Below are positions 35,352 to 48,400 of a stretch of DNA of 64,000 bases, piece by piece. The position numbers and the translations under genes were made by a program. Below the pieces are notes generated by a model that was not told where the DNA came from, ran no database searches, and saw only the letters and a list, made by a program, of their open reading frames with translations. The DNA is from Phoenix dactylifera (Eukaryota; Streptophyta; Magnoliopsida; Arecales; Arecaceae), in assembly GCF_009389715.1 (NCBI RefSeq), contig NC_052397.1, positions 18,300,129 through 18,364,128 of the forward strand. The letters are read 5' to 3'. How positions within the stretch are numbered: the first letter of the stretch is position 1; each line of letters begins with the position of its first letter.

Positions 35352-37600
35352 AGCTGTTGTTTTCCTTAGATAGGAAAGGTTGTATTACGGTCTGGTAATA
35401 AGAAGAAGGCATGGAATGTTATTCCCTTGATTGCATGCTATCCTAGCTAGAAGACTTGCTCATAATCACAGTATTAATTATCCATTCCAACGGTGCCCAA
35501 GTGTTTCTGTAAATTTTTAAAATATCACTCATTCATAATGAAAAATATTCTACAGACATAAATAATAATAGTGTATATATATATTCATAAATAATCACCG
35601 TTTCTGGGCTTTACATATTGGTCTCTCCCTATTCTTTCGTAAGAGTAAGCCCGAATCGTCTTTTTGCCCCCTCAAATATGAATACTTTCTAATCCAAGGT
35701 TCAACAGAAGAGGTCCAGTCCAGCAATAATTATCAGTATATCGGAAATAATCATGATTATATGCTCTCACGGCCTCTTCTTAAAAAGGTAAATGAGAAAA
35801 CAAAAAAGGATCCCATGATATTATGTGGAACATCGTCCATCTACCATACAGAGCACCTGATTATAAATTGTTCTCTATATATAAACAACCATGGTTGCAG
35901 GATCGGGCATCTTTGTTTTAAGGTTCAGGCTGTATTTTTTGCGTTGAAGGATGGTGGACCTTCTACTTTCACGATATTAGCCATTGGATCGTGCTCCACA
36001 TAGAACTTAAAGCACTCTAAATTTTTTTATTCATCGGCTTGCATAGGTCTCGAAACAACCGTTGCGTAATCCAATGGCGGCGAATTCTTCTTTCACAAAA
36101 CATACAATCTGGTCCCATTGTTTAAATCCAAATGGGAGAAGACTCAGACAAGGAAACCAACATTTCTAGAGTCAACGTCAATTTAATGCGTACAGAGGAA
36201 CTCCCTTGCTGAGAAGGATAAACGAGGGGGGTAAAAGTTGAAGGAGGATAAGGAAAACTACACCCTGCACGCTTGCACCATGCATCACCCCAATGATCCT
36301 GTTTCTTTTTTTGAATGCTTCATTCATGGTATGCTTGTCGCGGTGATTGGCTTCCAGCAAGAAGAGAAAATAATTGGCATAATGCATAGCCACGTTGGTG
36401 CATATTATACATGATCTCCTACTCCATTTTATCCCTCTCTCTCACCAAAATGTAGAACGAAGGAAGGAGAGCCTCGTGGTAGCTAGTAGGGTGGCTGGCC
36501 TTGGACGTGGCCGTGCGTGCAGTGGAGGCAGCAGAAGGGTGAGGCGGCAGGTGGTGGTCTGGGTCTTCCGCCGCCCCACCTGGGTGTAGGTGCGGCGGAC
36601 GTGGTGCAGTAGCTCTTGGTCCCCGATGCCGATGGCCACCTCCGGCGGGGCTCGCCCCAGCCCGGACCCACGCCTCCGTGGCAGTGCGGACAAGACGACG
36701 CGGATCGAGACCATCATGATCCGAGCGATGCAGGGATGGAGATGGTGGGGATAACAGGATGGTGCCAGGGTGGGTGCAGACCGCACTAGTGAAGAAGAAG
36801 AGGAAGAAACTGAAAGTTACTTCAATGCCCATGCGCCGGTCTTGACAAGGAGGTGGTTCTGCGGTCTAACTTGGAAAGATCCCAAAATAGAATGCCGGCC
36901 GGCCTGCTTATATGTTCTCCGAGGACGTGTTCGCTCGGTTGAGAGGGACCGCTGCCTCGGCCCTCTGGCCTGGGCTTAATCCGGTCCTAATTTCCCGGAT
37001 ACGTGCGGAGGAAATGAACAGCAATATCATCGAAAATTACCACCAACTCGTCCAGGTCTCTGCGAATAGCCTACCAACAATCATTCTTCGCAGAAGGAAT
37101 TGCCACATTTTTTTTTTCACTTTGGTCATAAGCTGCGGAATACGATGCATGCAGACGGAAAACACCACCAGTCGACCACATCCCTCTTAACATCGACTAT
37201 TAGGACATAAATCATTCTGATGGCAACATTCCTCCGGATGCGTACAAATGCCTAACCATCCATCAGAACAAGAAGTATTGCTAGTTCTACAGTATTTTGA
37301 GCAATGCGAAAAAAGCCATAACCATAGGCACATCTAAACTACTGACATAATTCAACAGGAGTATATAGCTGCATCAGATAAAACAGCGACGATGAAGCGG
37401 CTGCACATCATTTAAAATATTCCAACAACGATAAACGGAAGCCAAAACAAACCAGTTCTCATCTCAGAAAATAAAGCTGAATGCTAGGATGCCCTGTCGC
37501 TATCCTGCAAAGTAAACAACTTGATGCAGAACTTGAAGCAATATGTGCTCATCCAAAGTCCAAACACGCACGCTGCCAAGAAAAGGGTAACCAATTATGC
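35352..37600. other. Intergenic region between convergent phytoglobin and transposase-derived genes
   Basis: The phytoglobin 3' end is probably near 35400-35470 (AATAAGAAGAAGG at 35396). A GC-rich patch at 36480-36780 has overlapping minus-strand frames (for instance one beginning MMVSIRVVLSALPRRRGSG), none with a family I recognise. The rest is AT-rich. About 37450-37600 is probably the 3' untranslated part of the minus-strand gene. Confidence 0.45.
36442..36832 (-). other. GC-rich island with overlapping minus-strand frames, coding status uncertain
   Basis: Three minus-strand frames are open across this patch. One (36832-36419) begins MGIEVTFSFFLFFFTSAVC, which looks like a signal peptide, followed by a histidine/proline-rich tail. 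The others are arginine/threonine-rich. No domain or conserved motif is recognised. Simultaneous opening of all frames is what high GC gives by chance. Confidence 0.25.
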
Positions 37601-37605
37601 ATAAC

Positions 37606-39654
37606 CTAGAGCTCCATTTTGACAATCGCTGTTGATGGTGGCTCTGCCATGGTGGGCAAATACTGGAGCCAATCTTTTGCACAGAACAGAGCCTCCACTG
37701 TCTCAGGACGCAGCGAACTTCTATACTCGTCCAGCACTCTGCTTCCTGTTCCACTGGCAAATATGGAGGAGCCTGTACTCACCATGGACATCGGAATGGC
37801 CAAGACATCCCGGGCCATCTTGGAAAGCGTTGGGTACTTGAGATTGTTGAGCTTCCACCAGTTGAGGATGTCAAACTCTTGGATCCGTGGAACGAGGGAC
37901 TCTTCCAGATACTGCTCTAGCTCCGACTTTGTTGGCTGGTTCACAGCCATCTCAGAGAGATAGAGATCAAAGTCTAGAAGCCCATCACCATTAGAAACCA
38001 GGTTTGCTGGCCGATTGTTGTCATTGCCATTTTCATTGCCATTGATGTTGTTGCCGGTGGCTTCCCCTTGTTCTTCATAAGCTGGAGTCAATGGAAGTGG
38101 CTGGGCAACATACTCAAGATAGAGCTCGTGGATGCTGTCGTTCACTACCTTGGCATATCTACCAGCATCCGCACCATAGATTTTTGAGAAACTGAACTCC
38201 ACAAGCTTCAACTTGAAACGAGGGTCCATAACCACAGCAATTGCCAAGACAAGGCTGCAGTCTTTCCAATATTTGTCAAACTTCTCGTGCATCTCTTTTG
38301 CAAAGCTGCTCACCAGAACATCTTCATTCAGTGTCGCATTGGTCAGCTCTAGCTGGATTTTCCATGCCTCATGGAAAAATATATTTGAAGTTGGATCAGC
38401 CGTTGCCATAATGACATTTGCAGAGTCATATAGAAGCTTCAGATACGTGCAAACAATCTCTACCTTCTTCCAGTCCTCAGTCGATGGTGCTTCATTATAG
38501 TTATCGTCGCATGTTTCCAATACAGTAAATGCTTGTTTATATTCCAAAGCGGCCACCAGCATGAGGTAAGTTGTGTTCCACTGTGTTGTAACATCAAGAG
38601 ACAATGTCTTTGTGCTAGGAATTTCAAGTTGCAAGGCAATCTCAGCAAAATTTTCTTCACGGGCTGGAGAAGCTTTGATAAATTTCACACTTTCACGGAT
38701 GTTGTATATAATACCATGGATTGAAGCAATCACATCTTGAGCAACTACATTCAAGATATGGGCATAGCAACGGACAACAAACAGCTGACCCTTGAGCATG
38801 AGCGTGTTCTTGTTGGACAGGTGGTCTCTGAGATTTGCACTGTAGATGTCATGAGATGAGCAATTATTGTCTAAAGTGATGGTGAATAACTTGGACTTCA
38901 TGCTCCAATCTGAAAGGCTAACCCCGATAGCTTCACTAAGAGCATTTTCTGAATGAGGAGATGATACCATCATGAAGTTAAGCATTCTTCTGTGCAGCCT
39001 CCAGTCGCTGTCGATGAATTGCCCAGTAAGGCAAACATATCCGAGAGTCTGACTTGTTGTCCACAAGCCTATGGTGAGGCTAACCCTTCCAGGCATAGTT
39101 CCAAAGACTTGCATGAGGCTTTGCTTTTCTTTCTGATAAATGGCTAATATTTCTGCTTCAATGGCATTGAAGTCTGCCATCTTGAAGCGAGGTTGGAGAC
39201 TTTGAACGAAAGATATGAAAGCGGGATGTTCAACCATGTGAAGAGGATAGTCATGCACAATGATCATCTTTGCAAGATATACGCAGCTGACGTCCTGGTC
39301 AAATGCAGCATTTGCAAAGCCAGACATTCTGTAGCGTCTTTTGGGAGGGGGTTCACCGAAAGTTTCATCGGCTTTTGAACCTGAAGTAAGCGCAAGCATT
39401 TTCTTTTCCTGATTTTTGATTTTAGGACAGGAGCCCAGAGCAATATGCCTCTTGAGGTGGCTAGTGCCTGCAATCTTCGACCCACTACTGTAAGCAAATG
39501 TTTGCTTGCACAACTTGCAACAAGCCCGTGTACATCCTCCAGCCACAGCTTCAATAGTGAAGTGTTCCCAGACCAATGACTTCTTTCTCCTGCGCTTTGA
39601 AGGTTGTGGAGTTGTTTCTGTAGTGACTGGTTCAGTGTCACTAGCTGCAGCCAT
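37606..39654 (-). CDS. Domesticated hAT transposase, RICESLEEPER/DAYSLEEPER-like zinc finger BED protein
   Basis: Intact 682-residue frame in one exon. I choose the ATG at 39654 (MAAASDTEPV) because a TTTATTCAG acceptor ends at 39656 and the frame upstream of it would be intron. A basic segment KRRRKK (20-25) is followed by a BED zinc finger: W29, C46-x2-C49, H66-x3-H70. Then comes the hAT catalytic-like region (LTIGLWTTSQTLGYVCLTGQFID, FTITLDNNCSSHD, CYAHILNVVAQD, LDVTTQWNTTYLML, AVVMDPRFKLKLVEF), an Asn/Gly-rich linker, and the hAT dimerisation domain from about residue 577 (ELEQYLEE...FDILNWWKLNNLKYPTLSKMARDVLAIP). Known relatives are host genes that act as DNA-binding developmental regulators. 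No terminal inverted repeats were noticed around it, and a leader intron is present, as for a host gene. Confidence 0.93.
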   Translation of the reverse strand: MAAASDTEPVTTETTPQPSKRRRKKSLVWEHFTIEAVAGGCTRACCKLCKQTFAYSSGSKIAGTSHLKRHIALGSCPKIKNQEKKMLALTSGSKADETFGEPPPKRRYRMSGFANAAFDQDVSCVYLAKMIIVHDYPLHMVEHPAFISFVQSLQPRFKMADFNAIEAEILAIYQKEKQSLMQVFGTMPGRVSLTIGLWTTSQTLGYVCLTGQFIDSDWRLHRRMLNFMMVSSPHSENALSEAIGVSLSDWSMKSKLFTITLDNNCSSHDIYSANLRDHLSNKNTLMLKGQLFVVRCYAHILNVVAQDVIASIHGIIYNIRESVKFIKASPAREENFAEIALQLEIPSTKTLSLDVTTQWNTTYLMLVAALEYKQAFTVLETCDDNYNEAPSTEDWKKVEIVCTYLKLLYDSANVIMATADPTSNIFFHEAWKIQLELTNATLNEDVLVSSFAKEMHEKFDKYWKDCSLVLAIAVVMDPRFKLKLVEFSFSKIYGADAGRYAKVVNDSIHELYLEYVAQPLPLTPAYEEQGEATGNNINGNENGNDNNRPANLVSNGDGLLDFDLYLSEMAVNQPTKSELEQYLEESLVPRIQEFDILNWWKLNNLKYPTLSKMARDVLAIPMSMVSTGSSIFASGTGSRVLDEYRSSLRPETVEALFCAKDWLQYLPTMAEPPSTAIVKMEL

Positions 39655-39655
39655 G

Positions 39656-42600
39656 CTGAATAAAGAGCGAACATTACTTAAAAGAGAAACAGAATGAAAC
39701 AAGAAACACAGACTAACATGATTTTCAGGTCATTCCATTCCTAAAAAGTGCACATATTTAACTAAAAACCAAAAATCACATAAAAAGAATTCCACTAGAA
39801 AAGTAATACACCTTTGATGGTGCAGATTTTGGATATAAAATTAACTAGAAATTTTTATCAATCTTTTTTCTTTCCATTTTAAATCATGACAACAAGATAA
39901 TGAAAAAATTTTACCTTAATCATCTTAAAGCAGAGAGTGCATAACTGCATTTAATGAAAAAGAAAATAAGAAATTCACAACATAACAAAGAACATGATGT
40001 ATTTTTATTGAGTAGGGAGTCATGCTAATGCATATAAGATTGATATACAAGCATGCAACAATGACACAACCAGTAATTGGCCAAAGGATATGCAGGAGAT
40101 CAAATTTGAGGAGGATGATATCTGACATTCTTAATTCCATCAGGAAAAAAAAGGGAAAAATGCTTATTTATATTTGCAACCTTGATGCCTATCCAGTAGC
40201 TCTCAAAAAGCATGCCATGATATTCATACAAAGCAAGCCAGATAAAATCATTTCACTTCTGATATGTTCCAGGTTTTCTCACCATATGACATAAAATGTG
40301 TAAATCAAGATGCAGTCGCCTCCATGCAATATGCATGGGATGCATTATCCTGAATTTTTTCCAAACAAAAACCAAATAAGAGCAATTCCCTAGACAAAAG
40401 AAGCAGCGATGAAAAGGTAAGGAAGAGAAGCTAAAAATGCCAAAGCTAATTGACCTGAGACTAGAAAAGAAAATCTGGGCAAAATGATGAATTGAAAGAC
40501 ATTTACTACTTAGAAAAAGAATAAATAATTACCCATAAAAATTGAAATCTTGAATGCAAGTCAGTTTAAAAAATGGAGAAATACATGCAGGCATCAATAG
40601 AAGAAAAGGAAGTCGGAGAAATCATTCAGCAGTGTTAGGAGGAAATATCCTATTAACAATTAGATACTTGGATGGAGAAGTGGAGAAGAAAAAAAGATCT
40701 AAAGCAAAAAAACAAAAAGTAAAAATGCTACCCAATCAAATTTTACAATGCCATGAATACAAATATTTTCTTGGTGCATCGAGCACACCATACTTCTGCA
40801 TAAAATATCATGTTGAAACACAACTTTCGTGAAAACTGCTTGCATAGTATGCCACATGTTATCCTAAAACTAAAGCCTCTTGCAAAGATAAGAACTAGCA
40901 GAAAATGTCAAGGAATATCTTTGTCAATTAAACTGAGTTGCAAAAATGCTAAAAATAGTTTTCCAATCAAAGTCCAAGACATTTTTTACTTAATGCATGA
41001 CAAAAATTCTAGTCTTCTACTGATTTATTGTAACAGAAAAATGCATTTGAAGAAAAGAAGAAGAAGAAGAAGAAGAAGATTATTCTAATCTTCTACTGAT
41101 TTATTGTAACAGAAAATGCTCTTTCAAAAAAGATGAAGAAGAACTGAGTTGCCAAAATGATAAAAATAGGGCATGACAAAAGTTCTAATCTTCTACTGAT
41201 TTATTGGAGCAAAAAAATGCTCTTAAAAAAGGATAATGGGGGTTATTAGACTGAAAACATGCTTAAAACGTATATTGTTTATAATATAAAGAACACATTC
41301 AAAACTTATACTGTCCATAATACAAAGAGCAAAATCCTCTAATAATAATGTATCAAAATTTATACTATCCATAAGTTTCAAACAGTTCATTCAGTAAAAT
41401 AAAAGATAATAAAAGGCCTAAAGTTACTCTAAAAAGATAAATCAAAATAAGCATACTCTATAAAGAGGTATGGTAAATAAAAGTTCAATGAAGCAAAACA
41501 AAGAACAAAGATGACCCAGTCTTTGCATGTACAAAAAAAAAATTGGGGGTTCATGCATCTTTAGACTCTGGGGAAAATCTACCGACATGGACCACATTAT
41601 TGTACAATCCAGAATATTCGACAGAATTGCCAGCAGATGAGATAGCTATACTTGATATGAATGATGTGACTTGTGTGAGGCAAAACCAGAGAGATTAGGA
41701 TGATGAAAGAAGGCATTCAAGGAAGCATAGAAGTAGTACCGACTGAGGTCAAAGTGATGGGAAAAACCAAAAAGTGATGGCATGGTGCAGCAACCATTTA
41801 CAAAACCCCAGTAAGGAAAGGGGCGTGTATTTGCATTCAATGACCCAAACAAGGAGAGAAAACCTAAGATAGAAAGGTCAGAAGATGTGAGAAAGGATGC
41901 AAATGCTTGTAGAAAGGTTAGGAATTTCCCCGGCTGGGCTGCGGCACAGAGAGAAGAAATGAAGATGGCAAAGGACACAACTCCCAATTATCTGATTAGA
42001 AAAGGAATTAAATGAACATAGATAGGAGGGAATGAGGAGGAAGAACTCTATCCAGTCTTACAGATATGGTTCTTACTAAAGTAACAAACGCTTAAAATCC
42101 ATGACTCCATCCCATTACTGTGAAAAGGTCGATGAGCTATTGATGGAAGGATTCTTTCTTTTATTAAATTGAGTACAAATTCTGAATTCTTATATTTTGA
42201 TCAATAAGGAATGAAAGTAAAGGAGCTTTCTCATGGTTAGGAAAGAGCGGTGTAGGCTATGACACGTGCTTGAAGCTTATCCCATAGGCATCAGCCAAGG
42301 TTCTACCAACTGCTATGGGAATGCTTCGGTCAAAAGAGTTGCACTCAGTAGCCAAACTGACCAACAGATCTCCCACCTGGTTTGCTTCTCTACACACAAG
42401 GGAGCACTAGAACATTTCAACCAGTCAATCATGTTGCAAATATCATAGAGGCATGGATGAGCTCATCTTTATTCAATTAAGAATACCCAAAAAGGATGTG
42501 GGTAGACTAGAGAACCAAACATATAATCCTATCCTTCTCTGTTGAAACATCAATAATAGGTAGGGGGAGAAAAGCAAAGGTATTATCCAGAACCTTCTAG

Positions 42601-45187
42601 AAACAGGGGACAAGAGCACTGTGATTATGCATTTTATTGTACTTCTCCAACAATTAACCAAAACATAATATTTAAGGACATTATTTGCATCAATTGAAGG
42701 AAAAAAAACAAGTAACCTCCAGGACCTACCAAAAAAGTAATTAATTGGTCCCACAAAATGAAGCTACTAATTAGATAAGAAAGCAATTAAGCAAGTCTGA
42801 AGCCAGAAAAAAGTATAGGAGGATATAATGAAACAGAACTAGAGGTGATGTTATGATATACATCTCATGATATCGGTTGACACTAACAGGACATACAGAA
42901 TACACAAAATGCCTCATTATAATGTACCGCACATCCCATTTGTAGTTAGAAAAGCTATGATCATAGAGATTTAATATATTTTAACATGAAGATGTATGAT
43001 CTCAAGAATCTATCTTACGTACGGAAGAAAAGTTATTCTGCACTATAAGCTCTACATGGGCATATGTGATATCAAAACATAGCCAACCAATTTTCGTGTA
43101 TTTGCTATAAGATCTCAGCAATTTTTCTTGAGTAATAAACAAACCTAAATCCTGAACACTGCTTTAAAAAAAAAATGAATTACTTTATTCTTCTCTACAT
43201 TTTTATGAGACCTGAGCATGAAATGTCTCGAGGCTTATGCCTACACCTCTTTGAAAGTCTAGATAGTGGGCCTTGCACTTTGGCCTCTTCAAGATTTGCA
43301 AGAAGGAACTTAAAATTACAAAAGAAGTTGACACAAAACAAGGATAAGATAATAGGTGGACAGAAACTGAGAAAGCATACGTTATTGTTAATTAAAGACA
43401 TTATGAAACTAAATAGAGGAATGCAATGATCATCTTTTCCTTCTAAAAACTAGTGACTATGATTTCCTTATTTGTTTTTCTCTTCTTCTTTTTGTCCACC
43501 CCATTCCCTACCCTATTATCCACAGCCCCCCAACTGAAACAAAGGCCTCAGTCAGACTGAGTCTCACACTCATGAAACTGGGGCCAAAAAAGGGTGGACG
43601 CCCTTTGCAATTGAACCCCCACCCCTTGCCTAGAGTGGCAAGAACTAAATTTTGATGGTGACATTCTTAAATGTTATGATGCAAAAGAAATATTATTTCA
43701 TTCTGATTCCAGACAAACTGAGTCCAACACCGCACATTCCATAAACTGCCTGACCTCTATCTCCCTACCACCAAGGCATCTAACCAAATACAGCTTCAGC
43801 CTATTAGACATTCTATTATATTAAATATGTAAAATAAATATATTAAATAATATCATATCATATTATTTCAATATTAAAAAAACTAATTGATTTGTAAATT
43901 ATTTATATCAAATTCAAATTTGATCTAAATTTATTATAGTTAATTTCATATGTTATGATTAATATGTTATTGTAACTATGATATTATTTATAACATACTT
44001 TGGATATTTCACAAAGTACTTATCATTGACTCTCTCTAGGATGGCTTTCACCAGGTTCTTATCTCACATAAATTCCACATCTTTTCCACCTCAACAGGCC
44101 ACCCGATGGAAGACATGTAAAAGGTTCAACAAGCTCCATGGGGCTCTCTTGATGCCGGGACATGGGCCAAGATTCTTTCTATGTATCCTGAAAACTCAGA
44201 TTAGGGCCTAATTATTTCTCAAAGAATATGCAATTCGGCCTAAACATAGTGTTATAATCGAAATTCAAAACTGGAAGTAAAATCAAATACGTAGTACGCT
44301 TAAAAGGGAGAAGTTATCATGGTCTGATCCTGCACACATCATGGGACGCATAATTGAATTTGAGTAATATAATTGTCAGCAAGTTTTAATACATAAAATA
44401 TAAAAAAACCGGTAGAGATGAGCAAGCTTGGACATCAGGCAATTCAGCCGGTGGGTAACACATGATTCCCAACATAGCATGTAGAGAGGATTTATTGTTG
44501 TTGTTGGGTGGTAGATGGCATGAGAGGTTTGCAGGGCCTCCATATGCGGCATGCACCAGCGACTGCGAGCGTCGGGCCTGGTATCCCAACTATCTGGCAT
44601 CAATCATCCTGAACCTAAGTAGAGAGAGATCCGGCGTGGGCTTTCCCTCCAGGCGCCTGTTATTTTATTTGGGCTCATGCCAGAAGGCCCATGTAACCGA
44701 GACCTCCCAGGCGAGGAATCTTCTCTACCCTAATCCACCCCCTCCCCGCCAAAAAAGAAAGAAACAAAGCCCTCCCCAATTCTTGAGTCCTTATGGATCA
44801 GAAGCCCAGCAAAAGGAATTGCCCTCCCCTCTGCAACCGAAACAGCTTGGCAGTTGGCAGATCCATGCGATCCGATAACAATTTGGCCCACAGGATCGCG
44901 TCTTTTTGTCTCGCCCTTTTTCGATTGGACACTGAATAAATAGATCTAAACCAGAAGGGGAAGAAAGAAATAGCAGAAGCAGGGAGCCGATGTCCCCGAA
45001 TCTAAACCATGGCATCCAAAACATGAGCTCATGGCAACAATAGCGAAACCAACGCAAGCAGGTGACGAAGAGATGTAACAAACCATACGAACGGCGGTAG
45101 AAATCGAAGGTCTCCCCGAAAAAACCGGGCAATTCAGCAGGAATCTAAGATGAGAACAAAAGGGGAAGGGGGATCTAGCGATCTTAC
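39656..45187 (-). other. Probable leader intron of the transposase-derived gene
   Basis: AT-rich, without credible exons on either strand. It joins the acceptor at 39656 to a strong donor at 45188 if the leader exon call is right. Unlinked alternatives (a nearer leader exon) cannot be excluded. Confidence 0.4.
40970..41230. repeat. Three-unit tandem repeat
   Basis: Units at about 41010, 41085 and 41185 share TTCTA(A/G)TCTTCTACTGATTTATTG followed by AACAGAAAAATGC or a variant. An AACTGAGTTGC-AAAATG-TAAAAATAG motif recurs (40933 and 41143), as do GAAGAAGAA runs. In the probable leader intron of the transposase-derived gene. Confidence 0.75.
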
Positions 45188-45325
45188 CAGAGATGCGAGC
45201 TCGGAGAGCGATCGCAGGCCCGCGATCAACGGGATCGCCTCAACTCGAACCCCAGGGTTTAGAGGTGAACGATGAATTAGGAGAGAGAGCTGGAGTGCGA
45301 TGGAGTAGCGAAGGCGGGAAATTTT
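45188..45325 (-). other. Probable 5' leader exon of the transposase-derived gene
   Basis: On the minus strand, GC-rich leader-like sequence containing CTAAACCCTGGGGTTCGAG ends CATCTCTG followed by the donor GTAAGATCG. A TATA-rich stretch lies just upstream at 45337-45356. Confidence 0.5.
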
Positions 45326-45336
45326 TCTAATCCTTG

Positions 45337-45356
45337 ATATATATATCTATATATTT
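45337..45356 (-). promoter_or_regulatory. TATA-rich core promoter, minus strand
   Basis: AATATATAGATATATATATC on the minus strand, right before the probable leader exon. Confidence 0.45.
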
Positions 45357-45439
45357 TTGGCCCCTCTCTTCTCGAAGCGAAGGTGGTGGGTCGAGGGACG
45401 GGGAGATGATGATGGGTCGGAGGCCCTCGGCGGATTGGA

Positions 45440-48400
45440 AACCCTAGCAGGCGGGCGAGAGAGAGAGAGAGAGAGAGCGAAACGAGAAGGCGACAACCGC
45501 TCGATCTCTTTTTTTAGCCCAATGGGCTTAGGATGCTGATCCCGGACGTGGACGGTTGGTGGCGCATTGGGCGTTTCCCTTGAGTGGGCCAGCGCCCTTT
45601 TCCGCTAACCCACTAGGGCTTGCAATGGGGTCTATCCATCTACTAGCTCGGAATCTGATCTATTAACCCCAATTAAAAACACACAGATATATTTATATAT
45701 ATATTTATATATATATTTATTTATTATAAGGGTTGGCGATTGGGAACTGGGAACAGGAACATCACGGCGGCCCGCCCGTGGTAATCTGCTGGAAGGCCCT
45801 AGAAACGTGGACTATTTTCTTCTCGAAGCGGGACCCATGCCATGGCTCGAGAAGATGGCTCGAGCCATCGGCTAACCAAGGATCTTTCAAGGCTCTTCGC
45901 CCGGACCATGAAATGGGCTTCTTATTGCCCAGTCCATGACATGCTGGTGGACTGGAGAGCGGACCGACCCATTTAACAAAGGCCTTCCCTTTCTCGACAG
46001 CTAGGCAAGAAAAAGCGGTTGGCTAGGGGGTTCTTATATTTTGAACCATAATCGCACCCTTTTCATCTGAGGACTGGGGGAAATGGTATGGTTTTGGCGT
46101 CATGATGTATATGGGCATCATGGGGTGACCAACGGCCATGATTTATGAGTGTCATCGGGTCCCTTTCTACAGACATCCAGTGGTCCCCGGTGGCCCTCAA
46201 CCACGTGATTGGGCAAATTATGATCCTTGTCTCAGATTTTTGCTGCTACATGTTTATCATGGCACTTTTGTGTTATTTGAATCTTTATGTGTATACTGCT
46301 CTTTTTTTCTTTTTTTTTTACTGCTATGCCCCATTTTTTTTCATCCTTTTTTCTTGCTTTTTTTTTTTATAGAAAAAGATTACAGAGACATCCTTTTAAC
46401 TTTGGGCCGATTACATTTCGATTCTAAATTTTTAAAAAGTTTAAATTAGCCATTAAAATTTAATTTTTGATGCAACATGGCCCATCCATCTCCATTACAA
46501 ATCATTATCACGTGATGGCATGTGATACTAAAATATTCATAAAATTTCAGAAACGTCCTTCCCACTAACCTAACATGAGGCTCTTGTTTTAGTGGGAATT
46601 GAATGAAAATGGAAGACAATTAAGAAAGATTGAATAAAAAATAGATGAAAGATAAAAAAAAAATCAAAGTGATCCACTGTGATCACCCACTAGTTGTTTT
46701 GAGATTTATGCAGATGGATAAATGGCAAAGAATAGAGTACTTTGAGATCTATGCTCTTACCTGACAACTCTGTTGAACCAAGCACATGCAACACCTTTGA
46801 GAGCCTATAAGCAACCCGAGCTCTTAGATCAACTGCAATGCTCATGTGTATTTCTATATCATAATATAAATTTTTTCCAAGAGTGCTCCATAACTCGCAC
46901 CTCTATGCCTATTTTATGGATTTGCCCTACAAGCCAAGTATTGCTCAGCCAAGATCTCTTGATTCTCAACGTACTTCCATACCACGACATAACCACTATG
47001 TCACCCGATCTGCAAGCCTCTATGCTACCCTTCAGGAATGTACAAACCAAATCCATTAGACACGACTATGCAACGCCATCCATATGCATGAGGCTCACGC
47101 AAAACAATCTATAGTGTCATTCAGCCAAACCGCCAAGCCGACATATCCTACAGTCCCTCGATGCTATAATTCATTATGCACGTCCAAGTCCTCTTGACTT
47201 TCGTTATTAATTCAAGCTTCCCCACAAGCTCTTGTGCCATGATCTAGTCTTGCATCCTCGGTATGCCTTCTTATCCATGGCTATATCGCTCAACAATGTC
47301 CATGGTCCACAATCGTACTACCCAACATTCTATATCCATAGCTTGCTCGCACATTATTGTGCACTGCCACAACACTAGCATCCAAGTCTACCGATCAAGT
47401 AAATATATTCAACTAGCTAATCCTTGATCTTGCTCTCCTCTGTTCGACACGACTCTCTTAACCCTTCTTAATCCTTAGCCCGGCTCCAAAGTGCACAATC
47501 TAACCAATATTCCATAAACCACACTTGTACTCCATGATCGACTGGTTCCCGTAGATCCCCGTGAGACAATATCCTGCAATGCTTACGAAACTTGCTTGTC
47601 AAAGTAGGCCATGCCTTTGTCCGACTGGTCCCCTATTGCCTCTTGGCTTCATCACAAAGATAGAGAAGGTACAGAATAGCCCGAACAACTCCTTGAGGAC
47701 CAACCTCTCGGAGATCCCTTGCATGCAATGTGGCAGCTCGGTTGACCAACATTGCCCCGAACACCACCACATGGGATCATCTGGACCTGGCACTGCCTGC
47801 CCCGGCCGCATGCGTGTTACGTGGACCCATATCCTAGAGGCCTAGAAAGCCTAGGAACATGACCAAAGTTCCATGCCCTTAACCTTAACCAAGAGGAATG
47901 CTCAAGTATCTACGTTATGTCTTAGCGGTTCGCTGCCATGTGACATATCATACTTCTTGGGCCCCCAGGTATTATGCCATAGCCTTGCTACACATTAGCT
48001 AACCATTGCTTCCCACAATACCCCAATCAAGCATCCACCCAAACTCAACTCAGGAGGGTTCGATGAGCATTGCAACTTTTGGTTGATGCCAAATCCTCCG
48101 CAGCACCATGCCACACTCATACTAGCACCCCCTACGACGAGCTCGTGGGTAAGTCCATGACAATCTGGCAGGTCATGATTGGCTGTCCCTGCAAAGAAGA
48201 AAAGATTTGGATCCCGGACCTGCTAATCGCTATATGTCAATGTCGGAGCCTTGAGAGGGGGTTGGGTTAAATCTAACAATCCCCTCTTGTATTTGGATGA
48301 GAAACGCGGAGAGTGCTAGATGCTACTTCGTTCTTCTTCTTGTTGTGGCCATGGTAGCACCGACTTAAACCGAATTGCTTGCTTTTTAAGACTTGTTTAG

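Noticed and set aside
39655-39702. Upstream methionine of the transposase-derived frame (16 extra residues)
   Set aside because: It lies before a good TTTATTCAG acceptor, so this stretch is most likely intron.
46773-48270. Possible retroelement-like coding remnants in the GC-balanced stretch
   Set aside because: No reverse transcriptase, integrase, protease or gag motif is recognisable in any phase; left as unidentified repeat DNA.
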